From NCBI RefSeq assembly GCF_004345025.1, contig NZ_CP037745.1:2914001-2978000 (forward strand): a stretch of DNA of 64,000 bases. Reading direction: 5' to 3'. Positions 52,088-60,371 of this stretch are shown here, piece after piece. Each line of letters opens with the position of its first letter. Position 1 is the stretch's first letter. The translations under genes were made by a program, and so were the position numbers. Below the pieces are notes generated by a model, which did no database searches, had not been told where the DNA came from, and was given only the letters and a program-made list of their open reading frames with translations. Source of the stretch: Rheinheimera sp. D18. GTDB taxonomy: Bacteria > Pseudomonadota > Gammaproteobacteria > Enterobacterales > Alteromonadaceae.

Positions 52088-52666
52088 TTAGCGTAACTTT
52101 AAGCCAACTTTAGGATTGCTGCCTAAAAACTTTTCAAACGCAAACAAACAATTACTTAACGGATAAATAGCGTCACTGTTATAAGCCATGTAGATTTCAT
52201 CATCGCGTAAGCCAACAAAACACCCCTCCTTTACTGCTTGCTCGGTACTTTTAGCCGTTTGGAATTCCATCTTATCATCGAAGATAGCACTGAATTTTTT
52301 TAAATCAGAAACTATCTTCCAATCAAATATTTGTACTTTACTGCCCCCATTCTTTACCTCTGACGGAGTTCTGCGCAAGCCTGAACTTGTGCATTTTAAG
52401 TTTTCTCCTTCAATCTCTCCGTAGTTGATACAAATCCAGCCAGCATTAAGCTTATCAAAACTAAACATAGAAAAAGCGACATCACTACTTTCATAGTAAC
52501 TAATTTGATAGGATGGGCTTGATAATGTATTACTGCACATGATAGCGCTAGTAAAGTTATTAGCTATATTACTTGTTATACGGTCTACGCAGCCGGCATG
52601 GGCTGGCGAGATAAATCCCCACCATACCGATACCGTTAATATTGCAAATGCAAGTTTAGAAGTCAT
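52088..52666 (-). CDS. Exported protein of unknown function, last gene of the island operon
   Basis: A 192-residue protein with a clear signal peptide (LAFAILTVSVWWGFISPAHA). The mature part is Cys-containing (GCVDRIT, IMCSNTL, GWICINYG, LKCTSSG, EGCFVGL, SNCLFAF), consistent with periplasmic disulfides. I recognise no family. It overlaps the preceding gene by 11 bases, so it is the sixth and last member of the operon. Co-expression with the CsgG-like protein suggests a shared envelope function. Codon use is AT-rich like the rest of the island. Confidence 0.65.
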   Translation of the reverse strand: MTSKLAFAILTVSVWWGFISPAHAGCVDRITSNIANNFTSAIMCSNTLSSPSYQISYYESSDVAFSMFSFDKLNAGWICINYGEIEGENLKCTSSGLRRTPSEVKNGGSKVQIFDWKIVSDLKKFSAIFDDKMEFQTAKSTEQAVKEGCFVGLRDDEIYMAYNSDAIYPLSNCLFAFEKFLGSNPKVGLKLR

Positions 52667-53270
52667 CAGCTAACTTACTTTTTTTACGATAACCACTAGC
52701 TTCTTTTATTTTTTGTTTTTCTACTGCTTGAGCTTTGGTTTCATTATTACCTTGTGAACTGGCCTTGGCCTCTTGGGCAATTGCCGAGTACTCAGGTTTC
52801 CAACCCATACGAACCATTATAAACTTATTTTCGTCATCTACACATTCATCTAGCTTAACAATTCCTGATAACACTGCTGATGTATTACTACTTATTGTTT
52901 CTGCCGCTCTTTTAATTTCAACAGCTAAAGCTTCAGAATTACCCGCACCATCTGTTTTTTCAGTTTGTTCAGTTAATGAATCGATTAACTCGTCACTTTT
53001 GATTCCTTCTTCAAAAAACTTGGCTAGCTCTGATTTTGCACGAAGCTCAGCTTCATCTCTAGCTGTGCGAATTAAGCTACGTTTAGCGACTATAAATGTT
53101 GCTTCAGCATACATTGAGATAGATTGTAATTTACCATTTTCGTCAAACTTAGGTACAACGCCAGATATCGCTTCGCTTTCTGCGACCATAGCATCGCAAG
53201 CGTCGGCATATGCTGCACTAGATGCGGTCATAAGTGCAACTACTAGTATAATTTTACCATTCATCTTCAT
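52656..53270 (-). CDS. Exported paralogue of the CsgG-like protein's N-terminal domain
   Basis: A 204-residue protein with a signal peptide (IILVVALMTASSAAYA). The domain at about 22-165 (CDAMVAESEAISGVVPKFD, SMYAEATFIVAKRSLIRTAR, SNTSAVLSGIVKLDECVDDE, FIMVRMGWKPEYS) closely parallels residues 30-170 of the next upstream gene product (CDDMMREADAVSGAIPKFE and so on). It therefore arose by domain duplication and lost, or never had, the CsgG-like C-terminus; instead it ends in a short charged tail. It overlaps both neighbours in the operon (11 and 17 bases). Function is unknown; the two related domains may pair in the periplasm. Confidence 0.7.
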   Translation of the reverse strand: MKMNGKIILVVALMTASSAAYADACDAMVAESEAISGVVPKFDENGKLQSISMYAEATFIVAKRSLIRTARDEAELRAKSELAKFFEEGIKSDELIDSLTEQTEKTDGAGNSEALAVEIKRAAETISSNTSAVLSGIVKLDECVDDENKFIMVRMGWKPEYSAIAQEAKASSQGNNETKAQAVEKQKIKEASGYRKKSKLADDF

Positions 53271-54741
53271 ATTCTTTCTCCATTTTATTTTGCTTTTCGC
53301 TAATACGATTTTTCGTTTTATTTACGTCTGCTTTATTTTTATCAGCACCTTCTTTAACTGGGCTAGTTATAAGCTTTGAACTCAGTTGATGCGTAATAAT
53401 ATCTGCATAACTTTTTAAGCTGGGTTTTGGTACACGATGTCCTACCAAGCTAACAATGTCACTTATTACGATTTCAGATGTAGCAGGGTTAATGGCTTTA
53501 ATACGAACACTGGCGCTTAGTTCACCACGAGTAATATTACGGTCACCTACTTGCCGTTCAGTGATATTCACGCTGTAATTTGTTATTTCAGTAATAATCA
53601 GTAAATCTGCCCCAACTTGGTTTCCTAGCCTAGATAACTCTTCAATAGGGCTATTACCTGACGCAATATAACCAAGCTCGTTATTAGCTAAATTAATAAA
53701 CTCACGATCTAATAAATTAAATTTTTTGGAGTTTGACAAAGACCGCTCTAAATGTTGCTGAATTAAGATGGCAATATTCTTATGCGCAGAGCTTGAAAGG
53801 GTGGGCAACACTACAATATTTTGTTTTGATTTATCCAAGCCACTTTGATATCTGGCAAGCACTACTTTTAGTGTTGCTTCATAACCTTGACTTGTTTCTT
53901 CAACTTGTAAAATGCGATATTGGTGAATAACACCAGAAGTTTTACTGGTACTAGATTCATTAGTGCTTCGACTTTCTATAGCTAGAGCAGCTTCACTCCC
54001 CTTTGAATCACTTATTTCAAGCGTATCAACTTGGTTTGTTACCTCTGAACTAGATGCAAATGCTTCACCAAAAACTTGTGCAACAGCAGAGCGTAAACCG
54101 CTACGAACTGCATCATCATATTTTGTACCAGTACCTATAGTTTCCAATTCCATATATTGTATGCCACCTACATTAAGGCTGGATGATGGCTGTGTTTGCG
54201 CTTGCACTTCTTGTGCTTGATGCTGATTACTTTGTAAAGCGTGGCTAGGTTTCCAGCCCATACGCACTAAAATAAACTTTTGCTCTGTATCTACGCATTC
54301 ATCTAACTTAACGACGCCACGTAAAACAGCTGAACTACTAGACGTAATATAATTAACCGTTTGGCGAATCTCTAAGGCTTGAGATTCTGTTATCCCCTCA
54401 CCACTTGTTAACTCAGTATTTTTAACTAGCGCTTGATGTAATGTGCCTGTATGTATTTGCTCTTCAAAAAAAGCGCTTAAAAAAGATTTTGCTTGCATTT
54501 CAGCTTGGGTTCTTGCATTGCCGATAAGGCTAGGCTTAGCATTTATAAACGCGGCGTCTGCATAAATAGAAACGGAAACTAATTGGCCATTTTCAAACTT
54601 AGGAATAGCGCCACTAACAGCGTCCGCCTCTCTCATCATGTCATCACAAGCACTCTGCGCGTTAAGATGAAATGATACAATCGCAGCAAGAATAACCCCA
54701 TAATTACACTTGTGTAGCCACCAACTAGTTACCGATTTCAT
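53254..54741 (-). CDS. Two-domain exported protein with CsgG-like C-terminal region
   Basis: A 495-residue protein. A signal segment (VILAAIVSFHLNAQS) is followed by a domain (about 30-170) shared with the downstream gene. A middle region (about 190-310, VGGIQYMELETIGTG and RYRI-like strands) leads to a C-terminal region resembling CsgG/LpoB-type lipoprotein folds: IAILIQQHLERSL, FNLLDREFINLANNE, SRLGNQVGADLLIITEIT and ASVRIKAINPATSEIVISDI. No lipobox Cys follows the signal, so it may be soluble. CsgG folds form outer-membrane secretion channels or act as periplasmic partners of synthases. It is the centre of the operon. AGGA precedes the ATG. The CsgG assignment is by pattern and moderate. 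Confidence 0.65.
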   Translation of the reverse strand: MKSVTSWWLHKCNYGVILAAIVSFHLNAQSACDDMMREADAVSGAIPKFENGQLVSVSIYADAAFINAKPSLIGNARTQAEMQAKSFLSAFFEEQIHTGTLHQALVKNTELTSGEGITESQALEIRQTVNYITSSSSAVLRGVVKLDECVDTEQKFILVRMGWKPSHALQSNQHQAQEVQAQTQPSSSLNVGGIQYMELETIGTGTKYDDAVRSGLRSAVAQVFGEAFASSSEVTNQVDTLEISDSKGSEAALAIESRSTNESSTSKTSGVIHQYRILQVEETSQGYEATLKVVLARYQSGLDKSKQNIVVLPTLSSSAHKNIAILIQQHLERSLSNSKKFNLLDREFINLANNELGYIASGNSPIEELSRLGNQVGADLLIITEITNYSVNITERQVGDRNITRGELSASVRIKAINPATSEIVISDIVSLVGHRVPKPSLKSYADIITHQLSSKLITSPVKEGADKNKADVNKTKNRISEKQNKMEKEYEDEW

Positions 54742-54750
54742 TTATGATTC

Positions 54751-55410
54751 CTATAACATGTTCATTAATTCATCTTTGCCTTCAGGCTGTTTGATATCAG
54801 CAGCAGTAGCAATTTTGAAAAGAACAGGTGCTGTTTGTACCAAATTTGCACCACCCTTAGTTGCCGTTGGCACTGCTTTTAGTAAACCGATAAACTTGGT
54901 TTTTTTAAGCATTGGAGCATCAGCAGCAAGCTCGCCAAGACGCTTCCCATCCTTAAGCCCTGCTGCAAACATTATGCCGCCAGCCACATAATTTTTAAGT
55001 GCATCACCTGCTTTTTCTTTTTGAGCATCAGAAAGTGAATCTGCTTTCTTTTCAAGCTCCTGTACTACCTGAGCCTGTACTTTTGCATCTTTCTCGGTAA
55101 CCTCAGAGAACTCTGAACATGTACTAGCACCACATTCACTAACGGTTTGTGCTGAAGCACGTAAACCCGCAGCTTCATCTTTTAATTCAAGAATATCTGC
55201 CAAGTCAGCAACAGCTTTGGACAGATTAGCTTGTCCTGTGTAGAGGTTCTTTAATGCCGCATCTGACTCGCCACTGATGCTATCCCAATTAACTGTGCTT
55301 TCCTTCTTTTTACCAAAACCAAAATTTTGGGCTGATACAGGAGCCACTAACGCTGCAACGGATAATGATAGTGCGGCAATACTAAGTAACTTTACAAATT
55401 TTTTAGACAT
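54751..55410 (-). CDS. Exported helical protein of unknown function
   Basis: A 219-residue protein with a signal peptide (LSIAALSLSVAALVAPVSAQ). The mature part begins NFGFGKKKES and continues with Ala/Lys-rich helices (DAALKNLYTGQANLSKAVADL, KVQAQVVQELEKKADSL). One Cys pair is present (VSECGASTCSEF), followed by a Gly/Ala-rich amphipathic C-terminal half (NYVAGGIMFAAGLKDGKRLG). Similar layouts occur in exported proteins encoded with CsgG-like genes, but I know no named family. It has a good AAGGA ribosome site and lies nine bases before the next start in the operon. It could be a secreted substrate or a periplasmic scaffold. Confidence 0.6.
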   Translation of the reverse strand: MSKKFVKLLSIAALSLSVAALVAPVSAQNFGFGKKKESTVNWDSISGESDAALKNLYTGQANLSKAVADLADILELKDEAAGLRASAQTVSECGASTCSEFSEVTEKDAKVQAQVVQELEKKADSLSDAQKEKAGDALKNYVAGGIMFAAGLKDGKRLGELAADAPMLKKTKFIGLLKAVPTATKGGANLVQTAPVLFKIATAADIKQPEGKDELMNML

Positions 55411-55436
55411 ATTTACATTCCTTTATGATGTTTTAT

Positions 55437-56519
55437 TTAACGAACACTTTTTTGTTGAAGCGTTGAAATAACAATATCTAACGCATATTCAGCAGCTCTA
55501 ATAACCGCCTCCTGCTCTGCTGCTAGTTCACTTTGATGCGTTGCTGTATGTGTTTTATTGCGCACTGATGCTACTCGACGCGCACGACCATCTTCAATAT
55601 TCCATACTGAATAGGCAACATTAGCATCAACAGCTCGAAGCCCGGTTGCTGAGTCAGTTCTGTGACCACTTAATGTGACAGAACCAATACCAATATAAGA
55701 CCAACTACACACTACTGCGGCATCACGAATAGACTTTTCCATCCGAGAGCTCATTGAAGCATTGCTGCGAAACTCGCCATAAACATCTTCAATAAAAGGG
55801 GCACCACAGTCGGTAAGTTCAACATATTCAAGTGGCGAGTATCCAGCACTCTCTAAGCGCTCACTTACTATGTCGGCTAAGGCAGCGTTATAATCTTCAT
55901 TTACGCTATATTCTGTTTGGGCGCGTTTACTAACACTGCTACCGCCTGTTTCACGAACACTCATTTCACTGTTTGATGCACTATCAATAGATGAATTGTT
56001 GTCACTGGCATAATCTTCATCAAGGGTTGATTGTGTTTTAGTGCTCAGGACCTCAGTACGGCGCTCATCAAAACGTTTTTGTGATACAACAACTTTTGCA
56101 AGGAATAATGAGCCAAAATTTGAAGCTGCTTTATAATTTTGATTTGCTGCAGCAGAGTTACGCCGAAAAATGTCAGATACTAATGCATCATTAATTTCAG
56201 CACGAATTGCGATATTTAATACTTTCGCTTTTTTATCATTTTTTTCCGCTTCTACACGAACATTAGATATTAAATTTGGAAGTTCAGTTGTAAATTGACT
56301 CTTTAAGTTAGATTGATACATTGCCATTTGTGCTGAAGTAAAAGAAGCGGTATAACTTTTCCATGCATCAAGCTTAGCTAATTCAATCGCTTCTGGCTGT
56401 ACATCTTTGTTAAACATAGAGTATTTTACAGAGCCCACACCACGAACCTCTTTTGCTTCAATAACTAGTGAAACAAACAACAAACATGTGATCAGCAAGG
56501 GGAGTATATTAAGCTTCAT
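55437..56519 (-). CDS. Exported protein of unknown function, operon member 2
   Basis: A 360-residue protein with a signal peptide (ILPLLITCLLFVSLVIEA). The mature start, KEVRGVGSVKYSMF followed by EAIELAKLDAWKSYTAS, has the alpha/beta pattern of FlgT/LPP20-like N-terminal domains. A Ser/Asp-rich linker lies at about 180-215 (SDNNSSIDSASNSEMSV), followed by a second domain with LADIVSERLESAGYSPLEYV, CsgG-like in style. Together with the CsgG-like product this gives two proteins of related architecture in one operon. The function is unknown. It is 26 bases from the next gene. Confidence 0.6.
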   Translation of the reverse strand: MKLNILPLLITCLLFVSLVIEAKEVRGVGSVKYSMFNKDVQPEAIELAKLDAWKSYTASFTSAQMAMYQSNLKSQFTTELPNLISNVRVEAEKNDKKAKVLNIAIRAEINDALVSDIFRRNSAAANQNYKAASNFGSLFLAKVVVSQKRFDERRTEVLSTKTQSTLDEDYASDNNSSIDSASNSEMSVRETGGSSVSKRAQTEYSVNEDYNAALADIVSERLESAGYSPLEYVELTDCGAPFIEDVYGEFRSNASMSSRMEKSIRDAAVVCSWSYIGIGSVTLSGHRTDSATGLRAVDANVAYSVWNIEDGRARRVASVRNKTHTATHQSELAAEQEAVIRAAEYALDIVISTLQQKSVR

Positions 56520-56547
56520 AGTATCTTCCTGTTATTAATTCTATTTA

Positions 56548-57735
56548 TTAATATGCAAAAATCTGATGTAATTTTTTTATTGCTAAACTTGTGTTTTTTG
56601 GGTTGTCAGTATATTTTTTTATCCACTCAGGCTCTTGCTTTTTAAACTGCATCGCATATTTCTCTAACATACTCATTACAAGCTTCATATATTCTGAATC
56701 ATTCGAAAGAATTGAATCTTGTCCTGCAACAGCACAATTTACATTTTTAAGATCTACTGCTCCTATAGTTTCCTTACCGAAAACAAGCTCTTCAAGGCGC
56801 CATTCCACACGTGCGCCCCAGCAAAATGAATCCGAACCTTTACCTTTTTTACGCTGATAAAGAAGCTTAGCAACATTCACTGTCATTGAATAACCTGGCT
56901 CTGGAAGCTCAATAGTTAAATCTCCACTGGGTAAACGTGTCGCAATTTTATTACCAACAGCGTGTCCAATCGAGTTAGGTATAAGTGCATAACCTGTTTC
57001 TCGTATAAAAACACTTTCGTAAAACGTCGCAAGAAACTGCTGAGCAAGAGCTATATTAAATTCTTTGCTAAATTGGTCTTGTGCTTCCTCACTAAAGCGA
57101 GCATCCGTTATTTTTAGATAGGCAGTGGGTGACGTTTTAAAATCAACATCTCCCAGCCGTGTGGTCATCTCGTCAAAAAAGTTGATACCTAAGCTATTAT
57201 TTTGAAGCATACTCCGTAATGTCTCTTTTTGAACTGATGCCTCTGGAAGTGTGTCATATACAGTGGTGTAACGAGTAATAAGAGGAACTGAATAAATAAG
57301 CTTTTTACTTGCAAGATCAAAGAATAAAGCACTTCCTGTAATACTATAGTTAGTTAAAAAAGAAACTTTATTTCCAATCTTTAACTTTTCAAATACAATA
57401 GACTCATTCGAAATTGCAATGGCTAAACCAATTTTCTCTATCGCTTTATCATCTATAAGCCCTAAATGTAATTCAAAACCAGTCTCACGTAATGTGTCAG
57501 TTTGTATCATCCTCTCGCGCGCCCACATCTCAACAGAATTATCTTTGGTGCAGTTTTGTAAGCAAAAAAACTGACTAGTAAAAGGGTAGTTTATTTCACG
57601 ATCATTCCAGTTGCCCGAAAACCCAACGCCAGACCAAGCTACAGAGGGCTTAAATTTTGCAGCGTGAGTTGGCAAGCAAGTAAAAAAAATAACTATACCA
57701 AGCAACGCGATTATTATATTTTTTGTTTGTTGCAT
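56548..57735 (-). CDS. Exported protein of unknown function, first gene of the island operon
   Basis: A 395-residue protein with a signal peptide (IIIALLGIVIFFTCLPTHA). Visible parts are a Cys pair in FFCLQNCTKDN, VSFLTNYSITGSALFFDLASK and SVPLITRYTTVYDTLPEAS in the middle, and a late CWGARVEWRLEELVF. No domain is recognisable. It has the first position in a six-gene leftward operon and 73 bases separate it from the divergent small lipoprotein gene, so the operon promoter must lie there. The strand-rich layout suggests a periplasmic or surface protein. Confidence 0.6.
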   Translation of the reverse strand: MQQTKNIIIALLGIVIFFTCLPTHAAKFKPSVAWSGVGFSGNWNDREINYPFTSQFFCLQNCTKDNSVEMWARERMIQTDTLRETGFELHLGLIDDKAIEKIGLAIAISNESIVFEKLKIGNKVSFLTNYSITGSALFFDLASKKLIYSVPLITRYTTVYDTLPEASVQKETLRSMLQNNSLGINFFDEMTTRLGDVDFKTSPTAYLKITDARFSEEAQDQFSKEFNIALAQQFLATFYESVFIRETGYALIPNSIGHAVGNKIATRLPSGDLTIELPEPGYSMTVNVAKLLYQRKKGKGSDSFCWGARVEWRLEELVFGKETIGAVDLKNVNCAVAGQDSILSNDSEYMKLVMSMLEKYAMQFKKQEPEWIKKYTDNPKNTSLAIKKLHQIFAY

Positions 57736-57808
57736 TAAGCCTTCGTCTAGTTTTTATAATTGGAACTTAATACAGTTAACAAATTAAATAAAGAAAGGAA
57801 AGATAAAA

Positions 57809-58084
57809 ATGAAAAACACAAAAATATTAACATATATATTACTAATAAATATGATTTTTTTAACAATAAGCTGTACAAATACAGACTCTACGCTAAATAA
57901 GGGCAGTAGTGTTTTAATTGCTAATGATTCTATAATTAGATTCAGTTTTAGCCTAAACCAAGAACATGAAACAATAATAAATAAATACGCTATTGAACAT
58001 TGCAAACATATAAATAAAAAGGCAGTTAGAGGCAACCAGCAGTGCGATGGGAGTGCTTGTGAAATTGCTTACTTTTGTGAGTAG
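57809..58084 (+). CDS. Small lipoprotein of unknown function
   Basis: A 91-residue protein with a lipoprotein signal: YILLINMIFLTISC, with Cys in the lipobox position followed by TNTDST. The mature 70 residues contain a Cys-bearing C-terminal region (EHCKHINKKAVRGNQQC and SACEIAYFC), a layout seen in small enterobacterial and phage lipoproteins. GGAAAG precedes the ATG. It is divergent from the six-gene operon and lies just inside the tRNA end of the island. Confidence 0.6.
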   Translation: MKNTKILTYILLINMIFLTISCTNTDSTLNKGSSVLIANDSIIRFSFSLNQEHETIINKYAIEHCKHINKKAVRGNQQCDGSACEIAYFCE

Positions 58085-58170
58085 ATAGATCCGTTAAAAA
58101 GTATTCCCTTCGCTTTGTCGAACAACGCGCTAACATTAGCCATGCTAAAAAAGGTGGTTTTGATGTTTTA

Positions 58171-58247
58171 TGGCGCACCCGCCGCGATTCGAACGCGGGA
58201 CCCCTGCCTTCGGAGGGCAGTACTCTATCCAGCTGAGCTACGGGTGC
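58171..58247 (-). tRNA. tRNA-Arg(CCG)
   Basis: A complete cloverleaf with encoded CCA (58171-58173). The acceptor GCACCCG pairs with CGGGTGC, the D arm has AGCTCAGCTGGATAGAG, the anticodon loop is CTCCGAA with anticodon CCG (plus-strand 58211-58213), and the T loop is TTCGAAT. The 3' 46 bases are duplicated at 49822-49867, showing that this gene is the island's integration target and was kept intact by the element. Confidence 0.95.
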
Positions 58248-58416
58248 GTAATCTGCTGTTATACAGAAGTTGCGCATTATAGACAGCCTTAACCTGCCTG
58301 TCTATTGCTTATCAGCGCGTTTTTTCCGCAGTTAGAATTGGGCAACGTATTTACAAGTTCAACCGCTTAGCGATAGAGTGGTGCTAATTATTAATTTTGG
58401 TACTGCGCATTGGCTA

Positions 58417-60336
58417 ATGAGTAATAAATTTCTGTTATCTTTTTGGCAATGCCTGTTGTTATTAGTGCTGCTACTTTGCGCCATATTGGCCACCGAAACC
58501 TTAGTGCAACATGAGCAGCAGCATGCTCGTAGCTTGCAGTTTCGGCACGAGGTGACCAGTGCGGGGCAGTTACGTGCGCTTATTGAATCTGAACTTAGTA
58601 TTCCACTTTATCTTACGCTGGGTCTTACTGCGCACATACAGGCCAATAACGGCAATATTTCAGATAGAGAATTAAATATGCTACTGCCGGATTTAGCGCG
58701 GCAGGCTAGGCATATTCGCAATATTAGTGTCGCGCCGCAAAATACACTGCGTTTTATTTACCCTACGTTAGGTAATGAACAAGCCATTGGTTTGTACTAT
58801 CCCGATTTAACCGAGCAGTGGCCAGAAATAGCCAGCATTATTGCCCAGCATGAGGCGCGGTTAGTAGGGCCTGTTGATTTAACTCAGGGCGGTATTGCCT
58901 TTATTTACCGCATACCTGTGTACTTGGGCATCGATAAATATTGGGGCCTTATTAGTACGGTTGTTGATATAAATTCAGTGTGGGCTTTATTAGAAAAACA
59001 AACCACAGAGCAAGATGTGCAGGTTGCCATTCGTAACTTGTCGGAGCTTGGCCACGGCGGTACGGTATTTTATGGCGATAACCGCTTATTTTATGATGAC
59101 AGCCTGTTGCTGAGCATTAATTTACGCGGTGCTTTATGGCAAATGGCGGTACGTTCATTGGCTAAACCGCCAGATCGGGTATGGTACATTCGCATAGCGG
59201 CATATACTGGCACAGTACTGCTTATTGTTTTGTTAGCTTGGCTGCTTATTTCTTGGCAAAAGCTCCGCTTAAGTGCCGCGGCACAACAGCAAAGTAAGCT
59301 GTATTTACGCAGCATGATGGATAACGTAAACGACGCCATTATTACTACCTCGTTAGATGGCAGCATAGAGCAAGTTAACATGTCGTGTTATCCGATGTTT
59401 GGCTATGCGGCGAATACGCTGCCGGGCATGCATTGGTCAGAGCTTTTAGCGCAGCCAGAACGCTTAGATGAGTTATATAGTGCCACGTCTAGCGCTAAAA
59501 CTGAGTTTGAAACTCAAGGCCGGCGACGCGATAACAGTTTATTTCCAATAATGGTGCTGCGCAGCCAGATCACGCTACAGCAACAACAAAAACAGCTATT
59601 GGTACTTAGAGATTTATCCGAGCGCCACAAAACTGAACAATTAAAACAGCAGTTTATTTCTACCATTAGCCACGAACTGCGCACCCCTCTGACATCAATA
59701 AACGGCGTACTGGGTTTGTCGGTGTCAGGTGCGTTAGGCGCGCTTAACCCATCGCAACAGCGTATGTTACAACTGGCGCAAGCCAACTGCCATCAGCTTA
59801 CTGAGTTAGTAAACGATTTACTGAATGTAGAAAAGATAACCAGCGGTACACTCAATGTCGAACTTGTGCCCGTTGCATTATTACCGTTAGTGCAGCAATG
59901 TGTTGAGCAAACGCAGCTACTGCATCCTGATACGCCGCTAATGCTGGAATGCCCAGAACAACTACAACAGATTAACGTAAATGCCGATGCCGCACATTTA
60001 CAGCACGTGGTGCAGCACTTATTGAGTAATGCGATAAAGTTTTCACCAGCAAAAACCAGCGTCTCTATAAGCATTAGCGTAGTTGCAGATAACATTAGGC
60101 TGCAGGTGCAAGATCAAGGTAACGGTGTAGCAGAGCACTTTGTGCCGTTATTATTTAGCCGCTTTAACCAAGCAGATAGCTCAGATAGCCGCGCCTATGC
60201 CGGCACAGGGCTAGGTTTGGCCATTAGCTACAGCTTAATTAGCCAGATGCAGGGTAATATGGGTTATAAACCAGCACCACAACATGGCAGCTGCTTCTAT
60301 TTCGATTTACCCTATATTGCAGCGTTACAGCTATAA
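58417..60336 (+). CDS. Membrane sensor histidine kinase with CHASE and PAS domains
   Basis: About 639 residues from the ATG at 58417; a GTG at 58378 would add 13 residues and neither start has a strong ribosome site. Order: a transmembrane segment (LLLLVLLLCAIL), a periplasmic CHASE domain (FRHEVTSAGQLRALIESEL, RNISVAPQNTLRFIYP), a second membrane span (TGTVLLIVLLAWLLIS), a PAS domain (MMDNVNDAIITTSLDGSIEQ), HisKA with the phospho-His in STISHELRTPLTSI, and HATPase with LLSNAIKFSP and GTGLGLAIS. It is an orphan kinase with no response regulator next to it. The CHASE ligand is unknown. Confidence 0.9.
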   Translation: MSNKFLLSFWQCLLLLVLLLCAILATETLVQHEQQHARSLQFRHEVTSAGQLRALIESELSIPLYLTLGLTAHIQANNGNISDRELNMLLPDLARQARHIRNISVAPQNTLRFIYPTLGNEQAIGLYYPDLTEQWPEIASIIAQHEARLVGPVDLTQGGIAFIYRIPVYLGIDKYWGLISTVVDINSVWALLEKQTTEQDVQVAIRNLSELGHGGTVFYGDNRLFYDDSLLLSINLRGALWQMAVRSLAKPPDRVWYIRIAAYTGTVLLIVLLAWLLISWQKLRLSAAAQQQSKLYLRSMMDNVNDAIITTSLDGSIEQVNMSCYPMFGYAANTLPGMHWSELLAQPERLDELYSATSSAKTEFETQGRRRDNSLFPIMVLRSQITLQQQQKQLLVLRDLSERHKTEQLKQQFISTISHELRTPLTSINGVLGLSVSGALGALNPSQQRMLQLAQANCHQLTELVNDLLNVEKITSGTLNVELVPVALLPLVQQCVEQTQLLHPDTPLMLECPEQLQQINVNADAAHLQHVVQHLLSNAIKFSPAKTSVSISISVVADNIRLQVQDQGNGVAEHFVPLLFSRFNQADSSDSRAYAGTGLGLAISYSLISQMQGNMGYKPAPQHGSCFYFDLPYIAALQL

Positions 60337-60371
60337 ACCCTTTTGTTAATTTACTTTGTAGGAAAATACTA

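Larger units (their letters stand above)
49822..58216. mobile_element. 8.3-kb integrated island bounded by tRNA-Arg repeats
   Basis: The segment is flanked by an exact 46-bp direct repeat: the 3' part of tRNA-Arg at 58171-58216 and its copy at 49822-49867. This is the standard outcome of site-specific integration into a tRNA 3' end. Cargo is a hipBA module, a six-gene operon of exported proteins and a small lipoprotein. No integrase, excisionase or transfer gene is present, so the element is fixed, was mobilised in trans, or lost its integrase. Confidence 0.75.

Noticed and set aside
52735-53379. 214-codon plus-strand frame opposite two exported genes
   Set aside because: It spans the overlap of two signal-peptide-bearing genes and has no recognisable domain.
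57784-58035. 83-codon minus-strand frame opposite the small lipoprotein
   Set aside because: The plus-strand frame has a ribosome site and a lipobox; the other is a hydrophobic shadow.
49868-58170. Prophage or conjugative element
   Set aside because: No integrase, terminase, capsid, tail, relaxase or type IV secretion gene is present; only the attachment repeats and cargo can be supported.
58026-58277. Minus-strand frame with [22 protein letters not shown]
   Set aside because: It is a false frame through the intact tRNA-Arg gene.
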